A stretch of 64,000 bases of DNA from Robertmurraya korlensis NBRC 107688 (lineage in GTDB: Bacteria > Bacillota > Bacilli > Bacillales > Cytobacillaceae), in NCBI RefSeq assembly GCF_001591645.1, contig NZ_BCVH01000002.1:62001-126000 (forward strand), read 5' to 3'. Made by a program: the position numbers and the translations under genes. A model generated the notes under the pieces. That model was not told the DNA's origin. It did no database searches and saw only the letters and a program-made list of their open reading frames with translations. Below, piece by piece: positions 38,353 through 45,072 of the stretch (its first letter is position 1; each line of letters begins with the position of its first letter).

Positions 38353-39078
38353 CTAACTTTGAGAATCACGTTTTCTTTTTTCCTTCTCAGCTCGATAAAA
38401 TTCATGGAACATCTTCATCAATGCCCTTTTTTCAATTCTGGAAACATAGCTTCTTGAAATACCTAATTCTTTCGCTATCTCCCTTTGTGTTTTTTCTTTT
38501 TTTAAATCGAGACCAAATCGTCCAACAATTACTTCTTTTTCCCTGTCATCTAACACGTCTATAAATTCTTTTACCTTCTCAAGTTCCATATTTAGTTGTA
38601 TGGTTTCAATGACATCCTCAGACTCTGACTTCAAGACATCTATTAAAGAAATCTCGTTTCCTTCCTTATCTTGGCCGATTGGATCATGAAGGGAAACATC
38701 CTTTTTTGTCTTTTTTAAGGCCCTTAAATGCATCAGAATTTCGTTTTCAATACAACGAGCCGCATACGTAGCAAGCTTTGTTCCTTTCCCTTCTGAATAG
38801 CTTTCAATGGCTTTAATCAATCCAATTGTTCCAATCGATATCAAATCCTCCGAATCTTCTCCCGTATTCTCAAATTTTTTTACGATATGAGCAACGAGAC
38901 GTAGATTATGTTCAATGAGCATATTTCGTGCATGAGCATCTCCATCTGCCATTAATCGTAAATATTTCTTTTCATCAGCCGATGACAATGGTTGTGGAAA
39001 TGCATTATTTTTAACATAGGAAACTAAAAATACAATTTCCTTAACTAAGTAGCTAAGTGCAGTTAATATACCTGACAT
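38353..39078 (-). CDS. sigK: Mother-cell sigma factor pro-SigK, uninterrupted
   Basis: 241 residues in one reading frame. It starts with the hydrophobic pro-sequence (about 20 residues; [20 protein letters not shown]) that SpoIVFB removes, then region 2 with [20 protein letters not shown] and [17 protein letters not shown], and region 4 with [21 protein letters not shown]. It directs late mother-cell genes for coat and cortex. In B. subtilis the gene is split by the skin element near codon 112; here it is continuous. GGGGTGG precedes the ATG. Confidence 0.97.
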   Translation of the reverse strand: MSGILTALSYLVKEIVFLVSYVKNNAFPQPLSSADEKKYLRLMADGDAHARNMLIEHNLRLVAHIVKKFENTGEDSEDLISIGTIGLIKAIESYSEGKGTKLATYAARCIENEILMHLRALKKTKKDVSLHDPIGQDKEGNEISLIDVLKSESEDVIETIQLNMELEKVKEFIDVLDDREKEVIVGRFGLDLKKEKTQREIAKELGISRSYVSRIEKRALMKMFHEFYRAEKEKRKRDSQS

Positions 39079-39116
39079 TTAAACCACCCCACTTTCAGGA
39101 CTTTCCCCTATGTTAA

Positions 39117-39141
39117 TACCTATGAAGTGAGGTGGCCGTAT
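39117..39141 (-). promoter_or_regulatory. Possible SigE/SigK-type promoter of sigK
   Basis: On the minus strand ATAC near 39138-39141 and CATAGGTA at 39117-39124. The -10 resembles the CATA-led elements of SigE and SigK, both of which transcribe sigK in B. subtilis. The match was judged by eye and is weak. Confidence 0.35.
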
Positions 39142-39183
39142 TTGTCTGTCCCACACAATTATATTTATATAGAAATTTATGAT

Positions 39184-39213
39184 GAAAAAAACACCGACTT
39201 TGATGTCGGTGTT
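39184..39213 (-). terminator. Terminator after the 25-residue ORF
   Basis: AACACCGAC (39190-39198), six-base loop, GTCGGTGTT (39205-39213), then a run of seven T on the minus strand. It ends transcription coming from the microprotein region before sigK. Confidence 0.88.
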
Positions 39214-39221
39214 TGTAGCTT

Positions 39222-39299
39222 TTATTCCACGGAAACTTCGGCAGCAATTATACAACCTACAGATCCACAAATAATTAATCCCATAACGATTGCGAACAT
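39222..39299 (-). CDS. Hypothetical 25-residue membrane microprotein
   Basis: ATG with AGGGGTGG four bases upstream; the product begins MFAIVMGLIICGSVGCII and ends AAEVSVE, a single hydrophobic helix with two cysteines and a short acidic tail. A strong terminator follows nine bases after the stop. I do not recognise the family. The good SD and the terminator support a real gene; composition suggests a membrane peptide. Confidence 0.55.
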   Translation of the reverse strand: MFAIVMGLIICGSVGCIIAAEVSVE

Positions 39300-39370
39300 G
39301 TTACCACCCCTTTTCTCCCTTTTGTTACTTCGAATGTACCATATAATGCGTAGAAAAAAGGAGGAAGGAT

Positions 39371-39457
39371 GTGAACATTTTGTTACTAGGAAGCCTTTGT
39401 TATGCGCTTTGTCACTTAAATCTTAGTCGATTCTCCGGGGGAAGAACTCTTCCTTAG
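39371..39457 (+). CDS. Doubtful 28-residue ORF on the plus strand
   Basis: GTG start six bases after AAAGGAGG, with TATAAT at 39342-39347 just before it. The product begins MNILLLGSLCYALCHLN. The gap from a presumed start site to the SD would be very short, no -35 of quality is seen, and it lies opposite a structured element and a minus-strand ORF. Reported only because of its SD. Confidence 0.22.
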   Translation: MNILLLGSLCYALCHLNLSRFSGGRTLP

Positions 39458-39470
39458 ATTTCTTAAGTGA
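39412..39470. repeat. Large hairpin with a bulge in the small-ORF region
   Basis: TCACTTAAATCT (39412-39423) pairs with AGATTT-CTT-AAGTGA (39456-39470), a 12-bp stem with a three-base bulge, enclosing an inner hairpin (GGAAGA-ACTC-TTCC type near 39440-39454). No T run on either side, so it is not a standard terminator. Confidence 0.5.
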
Positions 39471-39508
39471 TATACTTCTAGAGATAGTAGTAATACACGG
39501 AGGAACAT
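39416..39508 (-). CDS. Hypothetical 30-residue microprotein
   Basis: ATG seven bases after GGAGGGG. The product begins MFLRVLLLSLEVYHL and ends ESTKI: a short hydrophobic stretch followed by a basic, Ser-rich tail. No family recognised. It overlaps the 39412-39470 hairpin, which would then lie in its 3' coding half. Supported by SD strength and by its place in a same-strand series of tiny ORFs. Confidence 0.35.
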   Translation of the reverse strand: MFLRVLLLSLEVYHLRNLRKSSSPGESTKI

Positions 39509-39536
39509 TTAATTTCCCCTCCTCACCCATATATCG

Positions 39537-39596
39537 TTAGGTGGTATCCTTCTCCACCCATAAAACTGCCTGACGATCTTGCATAAAATAAATCAT
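39537..39596 (-). CDS. Hypothetical 19-residue ORF downstream of yrzI
   Basis: ATG seven bases after AAAGGTGGG, 45 bases downstream of the yrzI stop. The product is MIYFMQDRQAVLWVEKDTT. No family recognised; the end of the frame lies in a small hairpin (GGTGG/CCACC, about 39540-39558). Only the SD and position support it. Confidence 0.35.
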   Translation of the reverse strand: MIYFMQDRQAVLWVEKDTT

Positions 39597-39641
39597 CTTA
39601 ATTCCCACCTTTCCTTATTCTTAATTTTGTTACTAGCGTTT

Positions 39642-39782
39642 TTATAACAATCGTTGAATGGAAAGCATACGATCTCGAGTAGCCTCATATTGCTTTTTCG
39701 CCTTTTCTGCTCGATCAAATTCAGCTGCTGATACATTACGCTTCTTAATCGTTACTGTTAAGAATAAAATATTCAGGGTCAT
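39642..39782 (-). CDS. yrzI: YrzI family small protein
   Basis: 46 residues with a near-perfect SD (GGAGGTGAT) before the ATG. It begins MTLNILFLTVTIKKR, the typical YrzI start (hydrophobic FLTVTI followed by basic residues), then an amphipathic charged helix with EFDRAEKAKKQYEATRDR. YrzI-type genes are tiny, often tandem, and of unknown function. It lies directly after a set of tandem terminator-like hairpins, so its expression needs readthrough from the promoter at 40033-40061. Confidence 0.75.
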   Translation of the reverse strand: MTLNILFLTVTIKKRNVSAAEFDRAEKAKKQYEATRDRMLSIQRLL

Positions 39783-39810
39783 ATCTATCACCTCCTATTT
39801 TTTGCACACA

Positions 39811-39881
39811 AAAAAGCCGCAAGGATCCCCCTGCGGTTTTTAGCATATAAAAACCGCAAGAGTACATTCTCCATGCGGCTT
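39811..39881 (-). promoter_or_regulatory. Four-arm hairpin set upstream of yrzI (tandem terminators or attenuator)
   Basis: Arms a AAGCCGCA (39814-39821), b TGCGGTTTTTA (39832-39842), c TAAAAACCGCA (39848-39858), d TGCGGCTT (39874-39881). Arms b and c are perfectly complementary (11 bp), a and d are perfectly complementary (8 bp), and a-b and c-d also pair with one bulge. On the minus strand d-c and b-a each form a hairpin followed by T runs. The alternatives exclude one another, as in attenuators, or may reflect a duplicated terminator. Confidence 0.65.
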
Positions 39882-39906
39882 GAAATGGCATAAGTTAAAG
39901 TTGCAA

Positions 39907-39990
39907 TTACTTAAGCAGTTCATTCCTAGTGGTCGAATGTGTCATACATTTAATTGTCATCGATTTCATTGCTACAGGTAATTTGATCAT
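39907..39990 (-). CDS. Hypothetical 27-residue ORF, possible leader peptide
   Basis: ATG eight bases after AAGGAGGT, about 36 bases into the transcript from the SigA promoter at 40033-40061. It begins MIKLPVAMKSMTIKCM and ends RNELLK; Met and Thr are over-represented. The stop lies 26 bases before the hairpin set that precedes yrzI. It could be a leader peptide or another tiny protein like YrzI. No family recognised. Confidence 0.5.
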   Translation of the reverse strand: MIKLPVAMKSMTIKCMTHSTTRNELLK

Positions 39991-40032
39991 TTCACTCGAC
40001 CTCCTTTTTAGAAATTCTTGCTTACAGTGGTA

Positions 40033-40061
40033 ATTATATCCACTAATTCCATTTCTGTAAA
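40033..40061 (-). promoter_or_regulatory. Strong SigA promoter of the small-ORF cluster
   Basis: On the minus strand TTTACA (40056-40061), 17-base spacer, TATAAT (40033-40038). It lies just after the yrhC terminator, so the cluster is an independent unit. Confidence 0.85.
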
Positions 40062-40081
40062 CCCTATTTTTATTTTTCTAT

Positions 40082-40118
40082 AAAAAAAGTAGCCCTCAGA
40101 GAACTGAGAGCTACTTTT
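40082..40118 (-). terminator. Terminator after yrhC
   Basis: AAAAGTAGC-CTCAG (40085-40099) pairs with CTGAG-GCTACTTTT (40104-40118) with small bulges; seven T follow on the minus strand. Confidence 0.85.
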
Positions 40119-40119
40119 G

Positions 40120-40371
40120 CTATTCATTTATGTCATCAAGCTTAGATTTTATTTGGTTCGATAAAGAAAAAAAGTAAATAGAACCTGCTAAAAACAGCAT
40201 AGATGAGCACATCATAATATATAGATCGGTTAGCATCTTTTCACCTGATGGGATAATCACCCCGAGGTATAAGAAACTTCCAACGGCAAGTAAAACAACC
40301 GCAAACCTTTTAAAATCATTCATTTTCTCTAGAAGAATTTTCCCCGTGTTGTTATCTTTCAATTCTCTCAC
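40120..40371 (-). CDS. yrhC: YrhC-like small membrane protein
   Basis: Up to 83 residues; the start could be the GTG at 40371 (AAAGGG upstream) or a TTG at 40362 (AGGTGAG upstream). Two membrane helices (about 22-42 and 50-70) and a charged tail. It matches the YrhC family in size, layout and position after mtnN. In B. subtilis yrhC closes the yrrT-mtnN-mccA-mccB-yrhC operon; here mccA and mccB are absent. Function unknown. Confidence 0.75.
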   Translation of the reverse strand: MRELKDNNTGKILLEKMNDFKRFAVVLLAVGSFLYLGVIIPSGEKMLTDLYIMMCSSMLFLAGSIYFFSLSNQIKSKLDDINE

Positions 40372-40465
40372 CTACAACCCTTTCTCGTTCTATGAATCTA
40401 CTTTATCATAGAATGCGGTGGAAGTGAGGATGTAATTAATAGCAATTTTTCCGGTTTCTAAGTAA

Positions 40466-41164
40466 TCAGCCTTTGACTTTGTCGACGATTTTAATAACCA
40501 AAGAAGCTGAATGAAGTGCTGCTTTTTCTAAATATTGCTCGAAAGAGACATCTGATTCTTTTCCAGCAATATCAGATAATGAACGGATAATAACAAATGG
40601 TGTTCTAAACTGATATGCAACTTGTGCAATTGCTGCTGCTTCCATCTCGACTGCCTGCAGATCAATGAATTTACCACGGATGGCCTCTACACGTTTGGGA
40701 TCATTCATAAATGAATCACCTGTTGCAATAAGTCCCTTGACCACTTGAACAGATCCAATTTCTTTTGCAGCTGATTCCGCAATCCCCACTAGCCTAGAAT
40801 CAGCCTCAAACGCTGCTGGGAGCTGTGGTACTTGCCCATACTCATATCCAAATGCTGTTACGTCTACATCATGATGGCGAACCTCAGAAGAGATGACAAT
40901 ATCTCCGACATTTAAGTCAGGATGAAAGCCTCCTGCAGAACCTGTGTTAATGACATAATCAGGCTTAAATCTATCTAGTAGTATCGTTGTGGACATTGCT
41001 GCGTTTACCTTCCCTATCCCTGAGCGCAATAGGATTACCTCAGCACCATCCATAGTACCTGTTGTATACTCACAACCCGCAATTGTTTCCTGTTTCTGAT
41101 TGCTAATTTTTTCTCTTAGTAAAGCTACTTCCTCTTCCATTGCACCAATTATTGCGATTTTCAC
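40466..41164 (-). CDS. mtnN: 5'-methylthioadenosine/S-adenosylhomocysteine nucleosidase
   Basis: 232 residues, full length. It starts [16 protein letters not shown]; the substrate-site segments [20 protein letters not shown] (ribose-binding Glu region) and RSLSDIAG (catalytic Asp) are intact. It cleaves MTA and SAH to adenine and the thio-ribose, for methionine salvage and activated methyl cycle. Follows yrrS by 24 bases; no yrrT methyltransferase gene lies between them, unlike in B. subtilis. Confidence 0.96.
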   Translation of the reverse strand: MKIAIIGAMEEEVALLREKISNQKQETIAGCEYTTGTMDGAEVILLRSGIGKVNAAMSTTILLDRFKPDYVINTGSAGGFHPDLNVGDIVISSEVRHHDVDVTAFGYEYGQVPQLPAAFEADSRLVGIAESAAKEIGSVQVVKGLIATGDSFMNDPKRVEAIRGKFIDLQAVEMEAAAIAQVAYQFRTPFVIIRSLSDIAGKESDVSFEQYLEKAALHSASLVIKIVDKVKG

Positions 41165-41188
41165 GTAAAAAGACCTCTTCCTATTATT

Positions 41189-41851
41189 TTATTCTATCGA
41201 CGCTAGCTCTTCCACTAAAGTTGGCTTCCAACCTTCTCCATCAACCCACTCAATTGATACGCGATAAATTTGGGTTTTGTCCTTTGAAAAGACTGTTCCT
41301 TTTGATTTATTATGACCATCATTTCCAAGAAACTTAATTGTCATATTATCCTTTGATAAACCAGTAGCATATCCTATTGCAGCAACCATTTCATCCCAGT
41401 CCACACCTTCATACACATTTGTATGTTCACCTGTTTGAACCGTTCCGATTGGCTTCCAATTCGGATTGACAATGGTTCGGACCACGTTAGAATCCGCCCC
41501 ACCTTCTGTCACAATGGCTTCTTCGTTATCAGTGGAGCTAGTTTCTTCGCTTGATTCATCACTAGAGGCCGAAGAGTCTGTGGAAGAGTCTTCCTCGTCA
41601 GCATCCGAGCTAGATTCTTTAGTCTCTTTACTCGTTGACTCTTCTCCTTCATTCACTTCACTTGAAGCCTCTACGCCTTGCTCCTGCTCTTTTTCGGTCG
41701 TAGCTTTATCGTCATTCCCCAAAAAAATAATTCCAGAAACAACAATAATTAAAACCAATACTATTCCAATGAGACCATTTAAAATCAGATTTGTTTTTCG
41801 ACGCTTCGACCTTTGATTGAATCTTGATTGCTGATAATCATCTTGCATCAT
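41189..41851 (-). CDS. yrrS: YrrS family membrane protein (DUF1510)
   Basis: 220 residues; GGAGGT precedes two adjacent ATG codons. A basic N-terminus (about 1-20), one membrane helix (about 23-45), then a very acidic, Ser/Glu/Asp-rich spacer (about 50-115) and a conserved C-terminal DUF1510 domain with NWKPIGTVQTGEHTNVYEGVDW. In B. subtilis yrrS is co-transcribed with pbpI under sporulation control; its function is unknown. The same pairing is seen here. Confidence 0.88.
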   Translation of the reverse strand: MMQDDYQQSRFNQRSKRRKTNLILNGLIGIVLVLIIVVSGIIFLGNDDKATTEKEQEQGVEASSEVNEGEESTSKETKESSSDADEEDSSTDSSASSDESSEETSSTDNEEAIVTEGGADSNVVRTIVNPNWKPIGTVQTGEHTNVYEGVDWDEMVAAIGYATGLSKDNMTIKFLGNDGHNKSKGTVFSKDKTQIYRVSIEWVDGEGWKPTLVEELASIE

Positions 41852-41954
41852 ACGAACCTCCTAGACCTCTTTTGAACATCCTTTAAGAGCGAACTCGCTA
41901 TACATTCTACCATTTAACAAGGGAATCGAAAAGGACAATCACGTTACAAATACA

Positions 41955-43733
41955 TTAACGTTTCGACAGAAGCTCATTATGATCGTAGTTATATAAATTT
42001 TTTACCATATCAGCAAATAATCCGTTGACTCCCCCTTCATCCCCATAAACCCCTAAATTTACAGTTACTAAAGCATATTTAGGGTTATCATAAGGGAAGT
42101 ATCCGGCAAACCATTTATTATGCAGTTGTTTTTCATCTTTAAAGATTCCCGTTTCCGCTGTTCCTGATTTCCCAGCAACCGCATATGGAAGATCTTGAAA
42201 CCATCTGCCCGTACCATTTTCGTTCACTACGACCTCACGCAGCAATTTTTGAAGCTTCATGGCTGTATAAGGCGAAATAGACTCACCAGGTAGAGATTGC
42301 TTTTCAAATGGCAGGAGTGAGCTTCCGTTTTTGTATTCCACTTCTGAAACCACTCTCACACTCTCTCTTACTCCCCCTTTTGCAATGGTTCCCATCATAT
42401 TCGCAACAGCAAGTGGTGTTGCTCGTACTTCATGCTGACCAATTCCTGTTAAGGCAACAAAGTTTTTATCCTTTTTTGCATCCTCAGACAGAAACACCCG
42501 ACCATTTTGCTCTTCTTGGAGCTGCTTAAAATTAGAAAAATGATAAATGTCACCATTCCATCCAACCGTGCCTACCAAGGATAGCTTACTTGCATATTCC
42601 TCTAGAATATTTGGATCAATCTCCTTTAATTCTTTTGCGAGTGTGCCAAAAGTATTGTTACAGCTTCTTGCAAAGCTATCAGTAAAGTTTAACATTCCAT
42701 GATCATACACCGAATCAGGCTCACCATTTATTTTTTTGCTACAATCATACAACTTAGTTGGATCGTCTAGTTCATAATCAATGGCCGCTCCAGCCACTAC
42801 CGTTTTAAAAACAGACCCCACTATTTGCTCAGAAATCATCATATTTTTCAACCCGTTTGAACCATCCTCAAATGGTTTTTCCTTGTTAATATAGGGTCTA
42901 GATACCATGGCAAGCACAGAGTTCGTTTCTAAGTCTAGAAGGACTAGTCCCCCTTTATTTATTTGATATTGATCAACTAGATTTTCAGCCATTTCCTGAA
43001 TGTCTTTCTCTATCGTTGTTTTAATATTTACTGGATAGAAAGGGTTTGCTGGCTCAACATATTTAACATCGATACCAAAGAGCGGACCACCCTTCGCATC
43101 AACATGGTAGATAAGCTTTGAATTTCCATCTGGCAACAAAAACTCATCAAAGCTTTTTTCTAACCCTGTTAGCCCAATCACTGTCTTTTCTACCAAATCC
43201 TTATCAGGATATCGCTTTTGTAATTCCGTTGAATTTTCTCCCGTAATTCCAATAAGTTGCTCAGCTGGATACTCGGTTAACGAGTACTTTCTTTCCACCG
43301 CAAACACTCCTGGTATTTTCAGAGCGTTAATTTGCTCTAGCTGTGTCTCTGTCAGTTTGAGAGGATTCGGATCCCCATAGGCAAAAGGATCCTCTGCTTG
43401 TTTTACCCGATATTCTATAGATTCGACAGGAACATTAATAATTTCTGCAACCTTCTCACTATCCCATTCCATATTTTTTAAAAAAGGAAAGAGGATCAGA
43501 ACAGGAACCTTACGATGGACAAGTGACTCTCCATTGCGGTCAAGAAACCCGCCTCTCCCATTATCAATTACCATTTGCTGAGAGCGTTGGACCACACTTG
43601 CCTCAAGTAAATTAATGTTATGCTTTGTAAAGCTTTCTGTTGAAACGAGCTGCACCTGAACGAGCCTTCCGATTAAAAGACTAATTGCTGTGATACAAAT
43701 CATTAACCATATAACTGCCCGTTTTCTCCACAT
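41955..43733 (-). CDS. pbpI: Penicillin-binding protein PbpI (class B transpeptidase)
   Basis: 592 residues from ATG at 43733 with GAGGTG six bases upstream; a longer frame to 43778 is not supported. N-terminal membrane anchor (about 5-25), a dimerisation/pedestal domain, then a transpeptidase domain with the three motifs SVFK (active Ser), SCN and KSGT. It fits YrrR/PbpI, which in B. subtilis is made during sporulation and takes part in spore peptidoglycan. Its SD lies in the greA terminator. Confidence 0.93.
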   Translation of the reverse strand: MWRKRAVIWLMICITAISLLIGRLVQVQLVSTESFTKHNINLLEASVVQRSQQMVIDNGRGGFLDRNGESLVHRKVPVLILFPFLKNMEWDSEKVAEIINVPVESIEYRVKQAEDPFAYGDPNPLKLTETQLEQINALKIPGVFAVERKYSLTEYPAEQLIGITGENSTELQKRYPDKDLVEKTVIGLTGLEKSFDEFLLPDGNSKLIYHVDAKGGPLFGIDVKYVEPANPFYPVNIKTTIEKDIQEMAENLVDQYQINKGGLVLLDLETNSVLAMVSRPYINKEKPFEDGSNGLKNMMISEQIVGSVFKTVVAGAAIDYELDDPTKLYDCSKKINGEPDSVYDHGMLNFTDSFARSCNNTFGTLAKELKEIDPNILEEYASKLSLVGTVGWNGDIYHFSNFKQLQEEQNGRVFLSEDAKKDKNFVALTGIGQHEVRATPLAVANMMGTIAKGGVRESVRVVSEVEYKNGSSLLPFEKQSLPGESISPYTAMKLQKLLREVVVNENGTGRWFQDLPYAVAGKSGTAETGIFKDEKQLHNKWFAGYFPYDNPKYALVTVNLGVYGDEGGVNGLFADMVKNLYNYDHNELLSKR

Positions 43734-43765
43734 AAAAAACACCTCGTCAAAAGTGTTGACGAGGT
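43734..43765 (-). terminator. Terminator of greA overlapping the pbpI SD
   Basis: ACCTCGTC (43741-43748) pairs with GACGAGGT (43758-43765); on the minus strand it is followed by six T and then directly by the pbpI ATG. The descending arm contains GAGGTG, the pbpI SD. Confidence 0.75.
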
Positions 43766-43784
43766 TTTCTAATTTCAAACCAAT

Positions 43785-44261
43785 TTACTTAATATTTGTA
43801 ATACGGACATTCATTTCTCCACCAGGAGTTTGAACAGTTACTTCGTCTCCAACCTTTTTCCCCAATAAGCTTTTAGCGATAGGAGAATCGTTTGAGATTT
43901 TGCCTTCAAATGGATCTGCTTCCGCACTTCCGACGATTGAATACGTTTCCTCGTCCCCTCCTGGAAGCTCGATAAACGTAACAGAACGACCTAAAACAAC
44001 TGCATCAGTAGCTATCTCATCCTCTTTAATTATCTTTGCATTTCTAATCATATTCTCAAGCGTTGTTATACGACCTTCAACAAACGCTTGTTCCTCTTTA
44101 GCAGAATCGTACTCTGAGTTCTCAGATAAGTCTCCGAAGCTACGAGCAATTTTAATACGCTCTACGACTTCTTTACGCTTTACTGATTTTAATTGTTCTA
44201 ATTCTTGCTCTAACTTTTCTTTACCAGCTAAAGTCATCGGGAAAACCTTTTCTGTAGCCAA
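43785..44261 (-). CDS. greA: Transcript cleavage factor GreA
   Basis: 158 residues, standard length. N-terminal antiparallel coiled coil (about 1-75) with the acidic tip [15 protein letters not shown] that enters the RNA polymerase channel, then an FKBP-like domain containing [16 protein letters not shown]. It rescues backtracked RNA polymerase. It follows udk by 169 bases; the gap holds a GC-rich inverted repeat near 44347-44373 and a GTCCAATTGGAC palindrome, neither with a T run. Confidence 0.97.
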   Translation of the reverse strand: MATEKVFPMTLAGKEKLEQELEQLKSVKRKEVVERIKIARSFGDLSENSEYDSAKEEQAFVEGRITTLENMIRNAKIIKEDEIATDAVVLGRSVTFIELPGGDEETYSIVGSAEADPFEGKISNDSPIAKSLLGKKVGDEVTVQTPGGEMNVRITNIK

Positions 44262-44430
44262 AACCCTTCACTCCTTCTAGTTTCACAACCCCCAAATAGA
44301 TTGTGTAATCTTCTTATGTAGTTATTTCTTACGGTAAATGCATAGGAGCGCGTCCTTATGAAAAGGGCGCGCATGAAACGTCCAATTGGACTTATTTTGG
44401 GAAACATTTGCATTACTGCTTTTTATTGTT

Positions 44431-45066
44431 TCATAAAAATGATTTTTGTTCAAGAATTGTTTGAATTTTTGTGACCATCAAATCAATTGCCACAAAATTA
44501 TGTCCACCTTCTGGGATAATAATATCGGCATAACGCTTAGTTGGCTCAATAAACTGATTATGCATTGGCCTTACTACATTTACATACTGATCAATGACCG
44601 AATCCATTGAGCGTTCACGTTCCTTTATATCTCTTATTAATCGTCTTATGATACGAAGGTCTGCATCTGTATCCACATATAACTTAATATCCATTAAGTC
44701 ACGAAGTCTCTCATCTTCTAATACGAGGATCCCTTCAAGGATAATTACATCCTTTGGTTCGACATGAATCACATCACTTGATCTTGTATGAACTCCGTAG
44801 TCATATACGGGCTTTTCAATTGGTTCGTAGCGGAGGAGCCTTTTGATATGATCAATTAGTAAATCATTGTCAAAAGCTAAGGGGTGATCATAGTTGGTTT
44901 TTAGACGCTCCTCAAATGGTAAATGCGATTGATCCTTATAATAAAAATCTTGTTCGAGCATTAAGATCGAATGCCCTTTAAACGACTCGTAAATGGATTT
45001 GGTTACGCTCGTTTTTCCGGAGCCGGAGCCGCCGGCTACACCAATAACAACGGGTTTGCGCTTCAT
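44431..45066 (-). CDS. udk: Uridine kinase
   Basis: 211 residues. P-loop GGSGSGKT (12-19), then [11 protein letters not shown] and the lid-region [12 protein letters not shown]. It phosphorylates uridine and cytidine in pyrimidine salvage. It starts six bases after the trhP2 stop, so it is in the trmR-trhP1-trhP2-udk operon, as in B. subtilis yrrMNO-udk. Confidence 0.96.
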   Translation of the reverse strand: MKRKPVVIGVAGGSGSGKTSVTKSIYESFKGHSILMLEQDFYYKDQSHLPFEERLKTNYDHPLAFDNDLLIDHIKRLLRYEPIEKPVYDYGVHTRSSDVIHVEPKDVIILEGILVLEDERLRDLMDIKLYVDTDADLRIIRRLIRDIKERERSMDSVIDQYVNVVRPMHNQFIEPTKRYADIIIPEGGHNFVAIDLMVTKIQTILEQKSFL

Positions 45067-45072
45067 GCTAGT

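Noticed and set aside
39658-39843. 61-codon plus-strand frame over yrzI
   Set aside because: It has no SD and runs through the terminator hairpins; yrzI on the other strand has a near-perfect SD and family match.
41466-41816. Ser-rich plus-strand frame over yrrS
   Set aside because: It is the reverse complement of the acidic, Ser-rich low-complexity spacer of YrrS.
44347-44391. GC-rich inverted repeat and GTCCAATTGGAC palindrome between udk and greA as a riboswitch
   Set aside because: No T run, no known aptamer motif and no alternative pairing that I can support; left as unassigned sequence.
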